A DNA stretch of 40,339 nt from Cecembia sp. GTDB taxonomy: Bacteria > Bacteroidota > Bacteroidia > Cytophagales > Cyclobacteriaceae. The notes under the pieces were generated by a model, which saw only the letters and a list, made by a program, of their open reading frames with translations, had not been told where the DNA came from and searched no databases. Positions 1 through 9,013 of the stretch are shown one piece after another. The position numbers were made by a program, and so were the translations under genes. The stretch covers positions 1 through 40,339 of the forward strand of contig NZ_SLAP01000028.1 of the NCBI RefSeq assembly GCF_007126775.1, given 5' to 3'. Every line of letters begins with the position of its first letter. Position 1 is the stretch's first letter.

Positions 1-100
1 AAAAGTAAAACTAAAAAATAAAAAAAAACAAGTGTTTTTAGTTTTAATCACTACTATCTACATTTTTCAGGCATCCACTTCTTAGCTAATGCAATTCTCT

Positions 101-108
101 TAAATTTG
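101..108 (+). promoter_or_regulatory. Putative -7 element for pheT
   Basis: TAAATTTG matches the Bacteroidota -7 consensus TAnnTTTG and lies 27 bases before the pheT start. I see no clear TTG (-33) element 19-20 bases upstream, so this is only a half match. The first 60 bases of the window are very A/T rich and include a small AT-only inverted repeat near 24-38 that could be the tail of an upstream gene's terminator. Confidence 0.45.
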
Positions 109-135
109 TGCCTTGTTCTGAACTGAAGTGTATAC

Positions 136-2547
136 ATGAAGATATCCGTCAATAGATTAAAAGATTTTATCCATTTTGAAGAATCACCCGAAGAGATAGC
201 AGCCCTTTTGACAGGGAGTGGTCTCGAGGTAGAAGGAATCGAGGTTTTTGAATCCATCCAAGGCGGTTTGGAAGGGGTAGTAATTGGAGAGGTACTGACC
301 TGTGAAAGACATCCCAATGCGGATAAACTCAGCCTCACCACCGTGGATATTGGAGACCAGGTAGTCCCGATTGTTTGCGGTGCTCCCAATGTAGCCAAAG
401 GCCAAAAAGTAGTGGTGGCCAAAGAAGGCTGTACCTTATACCCCATTTCAGGGGAACCTTTTGAAATCAAGAAAGCAAAAATCAGAGGAGAAGTCTCCCA
501 AGGAATGATCTGTGCAGAAGACGAAATCGGGATAGGCGAAAGCCATGCCGGGATCATGGTTTTGGATACAGACCTTCCTAATGGCACGCCTGCTTCGGCG
601 TACTTTGAGGTAGTAAGTGCCTCTGTATTGGAAATCGGTCTGACGCCCAACAGGGCAGATGCCGCTTCCCATTTGGGTGTGGCCCGTGATCTGAAAGCCC
701 TGCTGAAACGTGATATTTGCCTACCATCCGTTGAGGATTTCAAAGTAGATCATCAGGCCAGACCCATCTCGGTGGAAGTGGAAAATCCGGCCGATTGTCC
801 TCGATATGCCGGATTGACCATATCCAATGTAAAAGTTGGCCCTTCCCCGGCATGGCTTCAAAATTACCTCAAAGCATTGGATCTGGATCCTATCAATAAC
901 ATTGTGGATATTACCAATTTCATCCTTCATGACCTGGGTCAGCCTCTTCATGCTTTTGATGCTGATAAAATCTCGGGAGGAAAAATCATTGTCAAAAAGC
1001 TTCTCAAAGACAGCCCCTTTGTAACCCTGGATGAAAAGGAGAGAAAACTTTCAGGGGAAGAGTTGATGATCTGTGACCAAGAAGGAGGACTTTGTATTGC
1101 GGGAATTTTTGGAGGGAAAGGTTCGGGAGTGTCGGATAATACCTCTTCTATCTTTTTGGAAAGTGCCTGTTTTTCTCCGGATGTTATCCGAAAAGGGTCA
1201 CAGTTTCACGGATTGAAAACAGATGCTTCTTTCCGTTTTGAAAGAGGGACCGATCCCAATATGCCGGTCTATGCTTTGAAGCGGGCCGCCATGTTGATCA
1301 AAGAAATAGCAGGAGGGGAGATTTCCTCAGAAATTGTGGATCTGTACCCTGAACCTGTTCAGGACAGGATCATTGAAGTCAGCTATGCCCATATCAATAG
1401 ATTGATAGGCAAAGTTTTGCCAAAAGCTCAGATCAAAGAAATTTTGGAAGGTTTGGAAATCAATTATGTGGAGGAATCCGAAACCCACATCAAGGTAGCG
1501 GTGAAGCCTTACCGCGTGGATGTGGAAAGAGAGGCTGATGTGATTGAAGAAATTCTCCGGATTTATGGCTTTGACAATGTGGAACTGTCAGAGAACCTTC
1601 AATCTGATTATTTGGCGGAACATCCGGCGAAGGACTTGAATAAACTACAATATAGACTCAGTGAGTTACTCACAGGCTTGGGTTATTATGAAATGATTAC
1701 TAATTCACTGACCAAGCCTAACTATGCAGAGCAATCTGGTTTTCTTAACCCTTCCAATAATGTTGAAATCTACAACAAACTTTCTGAGGACCTTGGGGTA
1801 ATGAGGCAGAGCCTTATATTCTCTGGGTTGGAAGTATTGTCGCATAATATCAACAGGAGGCAAAAGGATCTCAAATTTTTCGAATTCGGTACAGTTTATT
1901 CCAAGGAAGGGGATGCTTACCGTGAAGGAAGAAAACTTGCCCTGTTCCTTACCGGGGAAAAAACTGCGGAAAGTTGGGTGTCACCTTCCAAGGCAGTAGT
2001 TTTTTCGGACCTATATTCGGTAGTTGAAGTTATTTTGGATAAATTGAACATTGATCAGGTTCAGGTTGAAATTCTTCATGATAGGCCATTTGATTATGCA
2101 TTAAAATTAACTCTTGGGCAAAAAGAGTTGGGGAGAATAGGCCTGATTCGGGAAGATACTGGAAAACTGGCAGAAGTGAAGCAGGAAGTTCTTTTTGCTG
2201 AGCTGGATTGGGATTTGTTGTCAAAAAAAGCCAAAGGCCTGAAAAAGTACGGTGAAATTTCCAAGTTTCCAGAGGTCAGAAGAGACTTATCATTGGTGAT
2301 TGATAAGGCTATTAATTTCGATCAGATCAAAAAGGTTGCGCTGAAAGCAGGGGGTAAGTTGCTACAGCGTATTGGGGTCTTTGATGTATACCAGGGAGAT
2401 AAGATAGATGCAGGTAAAAAAGCTTATGCTTTGAGTTTTTACCTACAGGATTCAGAACAGACCTTGACAGATAAAGTCATTGACAGGACCATGGATAGGC
2501 TTATTCAGAGTTTTGAAAATGAGGTAGGGGCTTTTATCCGTAAATAA
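136..2547 (+). CDS. pheT: Phenylalanine--tRNA ligase beta subunit
   Basis: The 803-residue protein is the beta subunit of the cytoplasmic alpha2-beta2 phenylalanyl-tRNA synthetase, which charges tRNA-Phe. The N-terminal tRNA-binding (EMAP/OB) domain lies at about residues 40-150 (GEVLTCERHPNADKLS). It is followed by the B3/B4 editing domain (about 210-385), the B5 domain (about 400-475, ending RIYGFDNVEL), the inactive synthetase-like core, and a C-terminal FDX-ACB anticodon-binding domain from about residue 708 (KFPEVRRDLSLVID). Length is normal for the bacterial long form. The alpha subunit gene pheS is not adjacent downstream and must lie elsewhere. Only one base separates the stop from the next start, so pheT probably leads an operon with the coiled-coil gene and zapA, an order common in Bacteroidota. 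Confidence 0.98.
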   Translation: MKISVNRLKDFIHFEESPEEIAALLTGSGLEVEGIEVFESIQGGLEGVVIGEVLTCERHPNADKLSLTTVDIGDQVVPIVCGAPNVAKGQKVVVAKEGCTLYPISGEPFEIKKAKIRGEVSQGMICAEDEIGIGESHAGIMVLDTDLPNGTPASAYFEVVSASVLEIGLTPNRADAASHLGVARDLKALLKRDICLPSVEDFKVDHQARPISVEVENPADCPRYAGLTISNVKVGPSPAWLQNYLKALDLDPINNIVDITNFILHDLGQPLHAFDADKISGGKIIVKKLLKDSPFVTLDEKERKLSGEELMICDQEGGLCIAGIFGGKGSGVSDNTSSIFLESACFSPDVIRKGSQFHGLKTDASFRFERGTDPNMPVYALKRAAMLIKEIAGGEISSEIVDLYPEPVQDRIIEVSYAHINRLIGKVLPKAQIKEILEGLEINYVEESETHIKVAVKPYRVDVEREADVIEEILRIYGFDNVELSENLQSDYLAEHPAKDLNKLQYRLSELLTGLGYYEMITNSLTKPNYAEQSGFLNPSNNVEIYNKLSEDLGVMRQSLIFSGLEVLSHNINRRQKDLKFFEFGTVYSKEGDAYREGRKLALFLTGEKTAESWVSPSKAVVFSDLYSVVEVILDKLNIDQVQVEILHDRPFDYALKLTLGQKELGRIGLIREDTGKLAEVKQEVLFAELDWDLLSKKAKGLKKYGEISKFPEVRRDLSLVIDKAINFDQIKKVALKAGGKLLQRIGVFDVYQGDKIDAGKKAYALSFYLQDSEQTLTDKVIDRTMDRLIQSFENEVGAFIRK

Positions 2548-2548
2548 T

Positions 2549-2833
2549 ATGATTCAAGAAGAGATCCAACGTCTGGAAATGCTTGCCGGTAAAGTGGCGG
2601 ATAAGCTGCAGCTGCTTGAGCAGGATAACCATGCACTAAAAGAAGAACTATTTGTTCTAAAAAATAAGCTGGATGAAAAGGAGCAGATGTTGGAAGATTT
2701 TAAAAATCAAATTAAAATAGCTAAACTTGTAAATAGCTTACCGGTGGAAGATATAGAATCTGCCGAACTGAGAGAAAAGATCAATAATTATATAAAGGAA
2801 ATCGATAATATCATTACCTATTTGTCTGAGTGA
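2549..2833 (+). CDS. Small coiled-coil protein upstream of zapA (ZapB-like?)
   Basis: This 94-residue acidic protein is almost entirely heptad-patterned: long runs of E, K, L and Q at about residues 5-55 predict a parallel coiled coil, followed by a short helical tail. There is no signal peptide or membrane segment, so it should be cytoplasmic. It sits one base after pheT and one base before zapA. Position and shape suggest a divisome-associated partner of ZapA, comparable to proteobacterial ZapB, but coiled coils resemble each other by composition and I cannot establish homology. The gene itself is secure from its tight spacing on both sides. Function is inference from context. Confidence 0.85.
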   Translation: MIQEEIQRLEMLAGKVADKLQLLEQDNHALKEELFVLKNKLDEKEQMLEDFKNQIKIAKLVNSLPVEDIESAELREKINNYIKEIDNIITYLSE

Positions 2834-2834
2834 T

Positions 2835-3119
2835 ATGGAGACACTTTCAATAAGATTAAAAATCGGAGATAGGGAGTATCCCATGAAGGTGAAGACAGCA
2901 GATGAAGCCAAAATCAGACAGGCGGGCAAGTTGATTAACGATAAACTCAAAAGATACAGAGAGGAGTTTGGTTTGGACGATAAACAGGATTTACTGGCCA
3001 TGGTTGCATTTGATTGTATGGTGCAATCTATGGAACAGGATGAAATCAATGCGGAGGACAGTAAAATTGTCCAATCTAAGGTTGTTCAGATCAACGATAT
3101 ACTGGAATCTCTATTATAA
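2835..3119 (+). CDS. zapA: Cell division protein ZapA
   Basis: The 94-residue protein has the ZapA pattern: an N-terminal beta-alpha module that begins with a strand (LSIRLKIGDREYPMKVKTAD), an AxxINDKLKRYRE-type helix, then a C-terminal helix (about residues 45-90) that forms the antiparallel coiled coil of the tetramer. ZapA binds FtsZ in the cytoplasm and bundles protofilaments at the Z ring. Length and layout are normal. It follows the coiled-coil gene after one base, so both are likely translated together, and rny starts 64 bases downstream. In many bacteria a 6S RNA gene sits beside zapA; the 64-base spacer here is too short for one. Confidence 0.92.
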   Translation: METLSIRLKIGDREYPMKVKTADEAKIRQAGKLINDKLKRYREEFGLDDKQDLLAMVAFDCMVQSMEQDEINAEDSKIVQSKVVQINDILESLL

Positions 3120-3183
3120 TTAATCCCGACTCATTTCTGCGGCATTTTTTCTTATCCGGTAGGTAAACATATATAAAATACCT

Positions 3184-4749
3184 ATGGGAGAGTCATTATA
3201 CATTATTATTGCAGGCGTAGTAGGCCTGGGTATTGGGGCGGTAATAGCTGGTCTATTTATCAAAAATAACAGCAAAAAGTTAGAAGCTGAGGCCAAAGAA
3301 AAAGCCAGAAGTATCATCCGCGAAGCAGAGATCAATGCAGAAGCATTGAAAAAGGACAGGATTTTAGAAGCCAAAGAAAAATACCTGAAGCTAAAATCTG
3401 ATTTTGAAGAAGAGGTAAGTAAAAAGAAAAATATCATCATTACCAATGAAAACAAAATCAAACAAAGGGAGCAGGCACTATCCAAAGAAATTGAGCAGGT
3501 CAAGCGAAAAGAAGCAGAACTTGATAGCAGGAAGGAAAACCTGAATGCCCAGCTACATTCAGTTCAGGTGAAAAAAGATGAATTGGATAGGGTTACCAGT
3601 CAAAGAATTGCGGATTTGGAAAAAATTGCTTCTTTGACCAAAGAGGAGGCCCGAGACCAATTGGTGGAGATGCTTAAAGATGAAGCCACCACAAAAGCTT
3701 CTTCTCAGATCAAGGACATATTGGATCAGGCCAAACTTACAGCAACCAAGCAGGCTAAAAAGATTGTTTTGGATACGATTCAACGTACTGCTACAGAGCA
3801 TGCCATTGAAAATTGTGTCTCCGTATTCAACATCGAATCCGATGATGTCAAAGGAAAGATTATTGGCAGGGAAGGAAGAAATATCAGGGCTTTGGAAGCA
3901 GCGACCGGTGTGGAAATCATTGTAGACGATACGCCTGAAGCAATCATTATTTCAGGATTTGATCCAGTGAGAAGAGAAGTGGCCAGACTTTCCCTCCACA
4001 GGCTGGTGCAGGATGGGCGTATCCATCCGGCGCGGATTGAGGAAGTGGTCAATAAAACCGAAAAAAATATTGAAGAAGAGATCATAGAAATCGGTGAAAG
4101 GACCTGTATAGAGCTTGGAATTCATGGATTGCATCCGGAATTGATCAGGATGGTAGGTAGGATGCGATTCCGTTCGTCTTACGGACAAAATCTCCTTCAG
4201 CATTCCAAGGAGGTGGCCAAGCTTTGTGCTACCATGGCCGCTGAATTGGGGCTCAATGCCAAATTGGCAAAAAGAGCAGGCTTGCTTCATGATATTGGAA
4301 AAGTATGGCCCGAGGAAGCAGAACTTCCACATGCTATTCTGGGAATGGAACTGGCCAAGAAATACAAAGAAAATCCTGAAGTATGTAATGCAATTGGTGC
4401 CCACCATGACGAGATAGAGATGACCACTCTGATTTCTCCAATTATCCAAGCCTGTGACGCCATTTCGGGATCAAGGCCGGGAGCGCGAAGAGAAATCATG
4501 GACAGCTATATCAAACGCTTAAAAGAACTTGAAGATATGGCGCTGAGTTTTGATGGAGTCAATAAGTGTTATGCCATGCAGGCCGGTAGGGAACTGAGAG
4601 TCCTGGTGGACGCAGACAATGTGGATGACCAAACGGCAAGCAAGTTGTCTTTCGATATATCTCAGAAAATTGAAAAAGAGATGCAATATCCTGGACAGAT
4701 AAAAATCACTGTGATCAGAGAAATGAGAGCAGTGAATTATGCCAAATAG
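3184..4749 (+). CDS. rny: Ribonuclease Y
   Basis: The 521-residue protein is the membrane-anchored endoribonuclease that starts mRNA decay. Visible in order: one N-terminal transmembrane helix (about residues 5-25, rich in I, G, V), a long charged coiled coil (about 28-200), a KH domain with the [11 protein letters not shown] core (about 210-275), and an HD domain with H369-D370 in LLHDIGK, the metal-binding pair. The end of the protein ([15 protein letters not shown]) is typical of the family. It follows zapA by 64 bases and is closed by a strong terminator, so it is probably the last gene of the pheT unit or has its own promoter in that spacer; I see no exact TAnnTTTG there. Confidence 0.97.
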   Translation: MGESLYIIIAGVVGLGIGAVIAGLFIKNNSKKLEAEAKEKARSIIREAEINAEALKKDRILEAKEKYLKLKSDFEEEVSKKKNIIITNENKIKQREQALSKEIEQVKRKEAELDSRKENLNAQLHSVQVKKDELDRVTSQRIADLEKIASLTKEEARDQLVEMLKDEATTKASSQIKDILDQAKLTATKQAKKIVLDTIQRTATEHAIENCVSVFNIESDDVKGKIIGREGRNIRALEAATGVEIIVDDTPEAIIISGFDPVRREVARLSLHRLVQDGRIHPARIEEVVNKTEKNIEEEIIEIGERTCIELGIHGLHPELIRMVGRMRFRSSYGQNLLQHSKEVAKLCATMAAELGLNAKLAKRAGLLHDIGKVWPEEAELPHAILGMELAKKYKENPEVCNAIGAHHDEIEMTTLISPIIQACDAISGSRPGARREIMDSYIKRLKELEDMALSFDGVNKCYAMQAGRELRVLVDADNVDDQTASKLSFDISQKIEKEMQYPGQIKITVIREMRAVNYAK

Positions 4750-4771
4750 TAATTTTCGATAATTTTCGACT

Positions 4772-4803
4772 AAGGTGCAGTTAAATGCTGCACCTTTTTT
4801 ATT
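4772..4803 (+). terminator. Rho-independent terminator after rny
   Basis: A perfect 9-bp stem (AAGGTGCAG paired with CTGCACCTT) with a 7-base loop is followed by a T tract. It lies 22 bases after the rny stop and just upstream of the MtfA-like gene, so it separates the two transcription units. Confidence 0.9.
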
Positions 4804-4813
4804 TATTTAGACG

Positions 4814-5575
4814 ATGTTTTTTGTTTATCACTTCTTCCAATCCTTGGTTGGGCTTTTCAATGAAATAAAGATTCTTCTAAAGTCCAAGAAGTTAACACCG
4901 AATGATATCAAGGTGCTTAACCGTTTTTTTCCTTATTACAAAAACCTTCAACCTAAGCATCAAGAGGAGTTCAAAGAGCGCTTGGTACGTTTTATTTCAA
5001 CCAAGGAGTTCATCCCAAGGGGCGGATTGGAATCCATAACCCGAGAAATGGAGTTGCTGATCAGTGCTACGGCCATCATGGTTGTTTTTGGTTTTAGAAA
5101 TGTGGAACTAAAGCATTTTTCAAGAATTTTGGTATATCCCGATAATTATTATTCCACCATCAACAGAACATATCATCAGGGAGAGGTAAATCCCAAATTG
5201 GGGATCATCGTGCTATCCTGGAAGAATTTTGTAGAAGGCTTTAGAGATCCCAAAAATGGGGTCAATTTGGGGGTACATGAGATGGCCCATGCACTGAAGT
5301 TGGAAAATCAGATTCATTATAATGAGGAAAGTAATTTTTTCAATAAGATTGCCTGGCAAAAATTCAATGATTTGGCCAAAGACCAAATTCAGCAAATCAA
5401 AGAAGATAAAGATTCATTTTTTAGAAAATCTGCAAGTAACAATCCGCATGAATTCTTTGCAGTCGCTTTGGAAGCCTTTTTCGAAAGGCCTGAAGCTTTC
5501 AAATCAGAGCATGCAGCACTTTATAAAAGCCTTGTCTTCCTTTTAAAACAAGACCCTACGGTCTTAAAAGGTTAA
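4814..5575 (+). CDS. mtfA: MtfA-type zinc metallopeptidase (M90)
   Basis: The 253-residue protein resembles MtfA, the peptidase that in E. coli binds the glucose repressor Mlc and relieves repression of ptsG. The zinc motif is HEMAH (H155, E156, H159), and a second conserved acidic segment, NPHEFFAVALEAFFERP, holds the probable third ligand near E213. The N-terminal part (LTPNDIKVLNRFFPYYKNL) also fits the family. There is no signal peptide, so it is probably cytoplasmic. It starts 10 bases after the rny terminator, so its promoter would have to overlap the end of rny or the terminator. The Mlc-related role is known from E. coli and is not shown for Bacteroidota; here it should be read as M90 peptidase of unknown substrate. 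Confidence 0.85.
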   Translation: MFFVYHFFQSLVGLFNEIKILLKSKKLTPNDIKVLNRFFPYYKNLQPKHQEEFKERLVRFISTKEFIPRGGLESITREMELLISATAIMVVFGFRNVELKHFSRILVYPDNYYSTINRTYHQGEVNPKLGIIVLSWKNFVEGFRDPKNGVNLGVHEMAHALKLENQIHYNEESNFFNKIAWQKFNDLAKDQIQQIKEDKDSFFRKSASNNPHEFFAVALEAFFERPEAFKSEHAALYKSLVFLLKQDPTVLKG

Positions 5576-5602
5576 TGCCTGTCGTTACATTCAAATCAAA
5601 AC

Positions 5603-5616
5603 ATGATTTAAATCAT
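5603..5616. promoter_or_regulatory. FNR/CRP-like palindrome upstream of cbb3 block
   Basis: ATGATTTAAATCAT is a perfect 14-bp palindrome whose core TGATnnnnATCA equals the inner part of the E. coli FNR site (TTGATnnnnATCAA). Its centre is 51.5 bases before the first base of the -7 element at 5661, which puts it near -63 relative to the likely start site, a class I activator position. A site with the same spacing lies upstream of hemN. The regulator is not in the window; assignment to a Crp/Fnr-family activator is inference. Confidence 0.55.
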
Positions 5617-5660
5617 ATTGTTGCCTACCTTATGTCACCTTAAAAAAAAATGACCTGCCA

Positions 5661-5668
5661 TAGATTTG
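5661..5668 (+). promoter_or_regulatory. Putative -7 element, first gene of cbb3 block
   Basis: TAGATTTG is an exact match to TAnnTTTG, 19 bases before the start codon at 5687. No TTG is found at the -33 distance, which fits an activator-dependent promoter and the palindrome upstream. Confidence 0.5.
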
Positions 5669-5686
5669 TAATAAATCATTGAAGTT

Positions 5687-6322
5687 ATGCAGGGGAAAGT
5701 AGAAAATTTGGTCAGGTTTTCCGTTCCGGAAGAAATTGTACATCCGCATTTTTGCAAAATATTACCTAGCGGTTTTCCAAAATATTTATCTGACAGCGGA
5801 AGCGGCCTAATGTGCAGTCCTGAAAATGACCCTAGTTTGTTTACAGCCCATTTGCCTGAAGTGTTGGATTGGTTGCATGGACTGGAAAAACCAAAAGGAC
5901 TGGAAGAAGAACCCTGCGAAATCCCTGTACTGCTTTATGACAAGGAGTTGTCTACAGAAAAATTACTTTTTCATTATGATGGTACACCTGCCTCTGCCCG
6001 TTTGATCAGAAATTTTGTGGATTTATTTCATGAAAATATCAAAGACAGTAAAGCGACAATTATTTCTCCCTCATTTATACCCAAATCCAAATTAAGGGAA
6101 GAACAGGAACTTGTTCAACTCTTATCTCAATCCAGTGCTGAGACTTCTTTTATTAAATTCAACTTTACAAGAATAGGCGATTTTTGGTCCTATGCAGTCA
6201 AACACAATTGCACTTTATTGGTGACAACCAAGTACTATCAGTCTGATCTTGCCAAAGTCCTTTTTCACTTTTACAAAGGCGGCATGTGGTATGACCGACT
6301 TTCTTTTTACCTCTCGTATTAA
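5687..6322 (+). CDS. Unrecognised Usp-like protein heading the cbb3 block
   Basis: I do not recognise this 211-residue protein with certainty. Its second half resembles a universal stress protein fold: LLFHYDGTPASARLIRNF (about residues 92-109) looks like the first Usp strand and helix, and the C-terminal part (CTLLVTTKYYQSDLAKVLFHF) resembles the last Usp strand and helix. The usual ATP-binding glycine motif (GxxGxxS) is not visible, so if it is Usp-related it is probably of the non-ATP type. No signal peptide or membrane segment is visible, so it should be cytoplasmic. It stands between an FNR-like palindrome with a -7 element and ccoI, 62 bases before that start, so it is likely transcribed with the oxidase assembly genes at low oxygen. 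Function unknown. Confidence 0.75.
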   Translation: MQGKVENLVRFSVPEEIVHPHFCKILPSGFPKYLSDSGSGLMCSPENDPSLFTAHLPEVLDWLHGLEKPKGLEEEPCEIPVLLYDKELSTEKLLFHYDGTPASARLIRNFVDLFHENIKDSKATIISPSFIPKSKLREEQELVQLLSQSSAETSFIKFNFTRIGDFWSYAVKHNCTLLVTTKYYQSDLAKVLFHFYKGGMWYDRLSFYLSY

Positions 6323-6335
6323 GTCATGGTATAAT

Positions 6336-6349
6336 ATGATTTCCGTCAT
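6336..6349. promoter_or_regulatory. Weak FNR/CRP-like palindrome before ccoI
   Basis: ATGATTTCCGTCAT has arms ATGA and TCAT around six bases, like the sites at 5603 and 16584, but the inner bases do not pair fully. It lies 35 bases before the ccoI ATG, too close to fit the 51.5-base spacing seen at the other two. It may be a chance match or serve an internal promoter. Confidence 0.25.
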
Positions 6350-6384
6350 GTTTTTTGGTCTTGAAGCTCAGTAACTTGTACAAA

Positions 6385-8826
6385 ATGTCCAATTCATCTA
6401 AAATATTACCCCAAAAAGAAGTTTCTACCTGCTACCATTGTGGTGAGGATTGCAAGGAAGAAATTCTTCAATTTGACGGAAAAGAATTCTGCTGTACAGG
6501 TTGTCAATTGGTCTATGAAGTCCTCAGTGAGAATGACCTTTGTGACTATTATACAATTGGGGAAAATCCTGGTGTGAGTCAGAAGGAGGTTTCAAAGAGG
6601 GACAACCGATTTGACTATTTGGATGACATGGACGTGATCCAAAAACTGATAGATTTTCAACAAGGGGATGAAATTCACATTACATTCAATATACCATTGA
6701 TCCATTGTGCATCCTGCATCTGGCTCTTGGAAAATCTGCACAAGATACATCCCGGTGTGATTTCAGGAAGGGTTGATTTTATCAAGAAGCGCGTTCAGGT
6801 AAAGTTCCTGAAAGATCAAATCTCTCTCAAAGAATTGGTAAGGATGCTCTCAAAAATAGGGTATGAGCCGCTTATCAATTTAGCAGATACTGACAAGAAA
6901 AAAGTACAAAGCATGGACAAAAAGCTGATCACCAAATTGGCGGTGGCTGGTTTTTGCTTTGGAAATATGATGCTTTTCAGTTTGCCCGAATACTTTTCAG
7001 AAGCAGAACTTCTTGGAACTGGATTCAAAAAAACCTTTAACTACCTTAATGTTTTATTGGCCCTTCCTGTATTTTTTTATTCGGCTACAGATTATTACCG
7101 ATCTGCCTGGCTATCGATTCGAAACAAGGCTGTGAATATGGACGTGCCCATTGCAATAGGCATTGTTACTCTTTTTACTTACAGCTTATATGACATCTTT
7201 ATCCTTGGCAATGAAGGGTATATGGATACTTTAGGTGGATTACTTTTTTTCCTTTTGATCGGGAAATTCTATCAGCAAAAAACTTACGATACCCTCTCTT
7301 TTGACAGGGATTATAAATCCTATTTCCCCATAGCGGTTACACGCTTGGTTAGAGATGAGGAAGAGGTCATTCCATTGGCGAAGTTAAATGTAGGTGATAT
7401 CATCCGGGTAAGGAATACAGAGTTGATACCCGCGGATAGTATTTTATTAGATGGGGTAGCATTGATCGATTATTCCTTTGTGACCGGAGAAGAAGTGCCG
7501 GTTTCCAGAAAGAAAGGTGAACTCATCTATGCTGGCGGCAGACAAAAAGGGAAAGCCATCAGCTTGGCGGTACAGAAATCACCTTCTCAGGGTTACCTCA
7601 CAGACCTTTGGAACAATGAATCTTTTGATAAGGAGAATTCAATGGGACTGGAATCTTTAGCCAATAAGATATCAGGTAAATTTACATTTACAGTACTTTT
7701 TATAGCACTCTTATCTTTTGCTTACTGGGCTTGGGCAGGAAATATTTCCCTTGGTGTTCTCACTTTCACTTCTGTTTTGATCATCACTTGCCCCTGTGCT
7801 TTGGCCATGTCCACCCCATTCACTTTGGGAAATACTTTGAGGGTGTTTGGACAAGGAAAGTTTTACCTTAAAAATTCTCATGTCATAGAAAAGATGGCAA
7901 AAATAGACACGGTTGTTTTTGATAAAACAGGCACCTTGACAGCACCTTCCCAAGCAAAGGTACAATATCAAGGAGAGCCACTTTCAGATGAGTCCAAAGC
8001 ATTGATCAAAGCCATGGTCAATCAGTCTACACATGCCTTGAGCAATAGGATAAATACTTGGCTGGATGGGGTAAAAGCCATAAAATTGGACGAAGATGTG
8101 GAGGAAATAAGTGGGAAAGGACTAAAAATCATCTACAAATCCCAGGAAATCAAATTGGGATCAGCTGAATATGTAAATGCCGAATCAGGTACTTTACCGG
8201 AAGGTGGGAACCTGGTCTTTTTTGCCATAGAAGATTTGGTTTTGGGATATTTCTTTATTCAAAGCGGCCTAAGAAAGGGAATTGACCAGTTGGTAACAAC
8301 TATCAAGTCGCAAAAACAAGTCCATTTTCTATCAGGAGACCAGGATCATGAGCGCCGAAACCTGAAAAGGATCTTTGGAGACAACATACAAATGTCTTTT
8401 AATCAGGGACCCAGTGATAAGCTCCATTATATCAAGTCTCTGAATGATTTGGGCAAAAACACCCTGATGGTAGGAGATGGTTTGAATGATGCAGGGGCCT
8501 TGAGGGAAAGCAAGGTAGGAATTGCGGTAACCGACAAAGTGACCAATTTTTCCCCGGCATCTGATGCCATCATGGATGCAGCTATGCTGTACAAATTGCC
8601 CTCATTTCTGGATTTTACCAAAACAAGTAGAAAAATCATCAAAGCGAGCTTTGGACTTAGCTTCACTTATAATACTGTTGGGGTCTTCTTTGCAGTGCAG
8701 GGGCTGGTCAGTCCGGTTTTTTGTGCGATTCTGATGCCGATCAGCAGTATTTCAGTGGTGTTATTCACCACTATAACAACCAATTACATAGCCTACAAAA
8801 GAGGCTTAAAAGACAAAATCTGGTAG
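6385..8826 (+). CDS. ccoI: Copper-transporting P1B-type ATPase for cbb3 assembly (CcoI/FixI)
   Basis: The 813-residue pump exports copper across the inner membrane for the CuB site of the cbb3 oxidase. In order: a Cys-rich N-terminal metal-binding domain (CYHCGEDC, then FCCTGCQLVYEVL), an HMA domain with C108-A-S-C111, membrane helices, the CPC transport motif (C469-P-C471), the phosphorylation motif DKTGTLT (D513), and GDGLNDAGAL. Length and double N-terminal metal-binding region match the CcoI subgroup rather than general CopA. I chose the ATG at 6385; a TTG reading would start at 6355 with ten extra residues unlike the family. Two bases after the stop comes ccoS. Confidence 0.96.
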   Translation: MSNSSKILPQKEVSTCYHCGEDCKEEILQFDGKEFCCTGCQLVYEVLSENDLCDYYTIGENPGVSQKEVSKRDNRFDYLDDMDVIQKLIDFQQGDEIHITFNIPLIHCASCIWLLENLHKIHPGVISGRVDFIKKRVQVKFLKDQISLKELVRMLSKIGYEPLINLADTDKKKVQSMDKKLITKLAVAGFCFGNMMLFSLPEYFSEAELLGTGFKKTFNYLNVLLALPVFFYSATDYYRSAWLSIRNKAVNMDVPIAIGIVTLFTYSLYDIFILGNEGYMDTLGGLLFFLLIGKFYQQKTYDTLSFDRDYKSYFPIAVTRLVRDEEEVIPLAKLNVGDIIRVRNTELIPADSILLDGVALIDYSFVTGEEVPVSRKKGELIYAGGRQKGKAISLAVQKSPSQGYLTDLWNNESFDKENSMGLESLANKISGKFTFTVLFIALLSFAYWAWAGNISLGVLTFTSVLIITCPCALAMSTPFTLGNTLRVFGQGKFYLKNSHVIEKMAKIDTVVFDKTGTLTAPSQAKVQYQGEPLSDESKALIKAMVNQSTHALSNRINTWLDGVKAIKLDEDVEEISGKGLKIIYKSQEIKLGSAEYVNAESGTLPEGGNLVFFAIEDLVLGYFFIQSGLRKGIDQLVTTIKSQKQVHFLSGDQDHERRNLKRIFGDNIQMSFNQGPSDKLHYIKSLNDLGKNTLMVGDGLNDAGALRESKVGIAVTDKVTNFSPASDAIMDAAMLYKLPSFLDFTKTSRKIIKASFGLSFTYNTVGVFFAVQGLVSPVFCAILMPISSISVVLFTTITTNYIAYKRGLKDKIW

Positions 8827-8828
8827 AT

Positions 8829-9011
8829 ATGGAAGTAATATTCATTTTGATAGCAATCAGTTTAATTCTGGCGGGGACCTTCCTCTTCCTGTTTTTCAGG
8901 GCGATGAAAGGAGGACAATTTGATGATAACCATACCCCTGCTATCAGAATCCTATTTGAGAATGAACCAAAAAATAAAGATAAAAAAGTACCATCAACTA
9001 AATCGAAGTAA
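8829..9011 (+). CDS. ccoS: cbb3 oxidase assembly protein CcoS
   Basis: This is a 60-residue membrane protein with one N-terminal helix (IFILIAISLILAGTFLFLF) followed by the family signature AMKGGQFDDNHTPAIRILF, in which GQFDD and the following proline are characteristic. CcoS is needed for insertion of the heme b and CuB cofactors into the cbb3 oxidase. It starts two bases after the ccoI stop and ends two bases before ccoNO, so it is tightly coupled to both. The remainder is a lysine-rich cytoplasmic tail. The short length is normal. The start at 8829 is the only one that places the helix at the N-terminus. Confidence 0.95.
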   Translation: MEVIFILIAISLILAGTFLFLFFRAMKGGQFDDNHTPAIRILFENEPKNKDKKVPSTKSK

Positions 9012-9013
9012 GT

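Noticed and set aside
3120-3183. 6S RNA beside zapA
   Set aside because: The spacer is only 64 bases and shows no long helical structure.
6355-6384. TTG start giving ten extra residues for ccoI
   Set aside because: The ATG at 6385 gives the usual N-terminus with the Cys-rich domain; the added residues look unlike the family.
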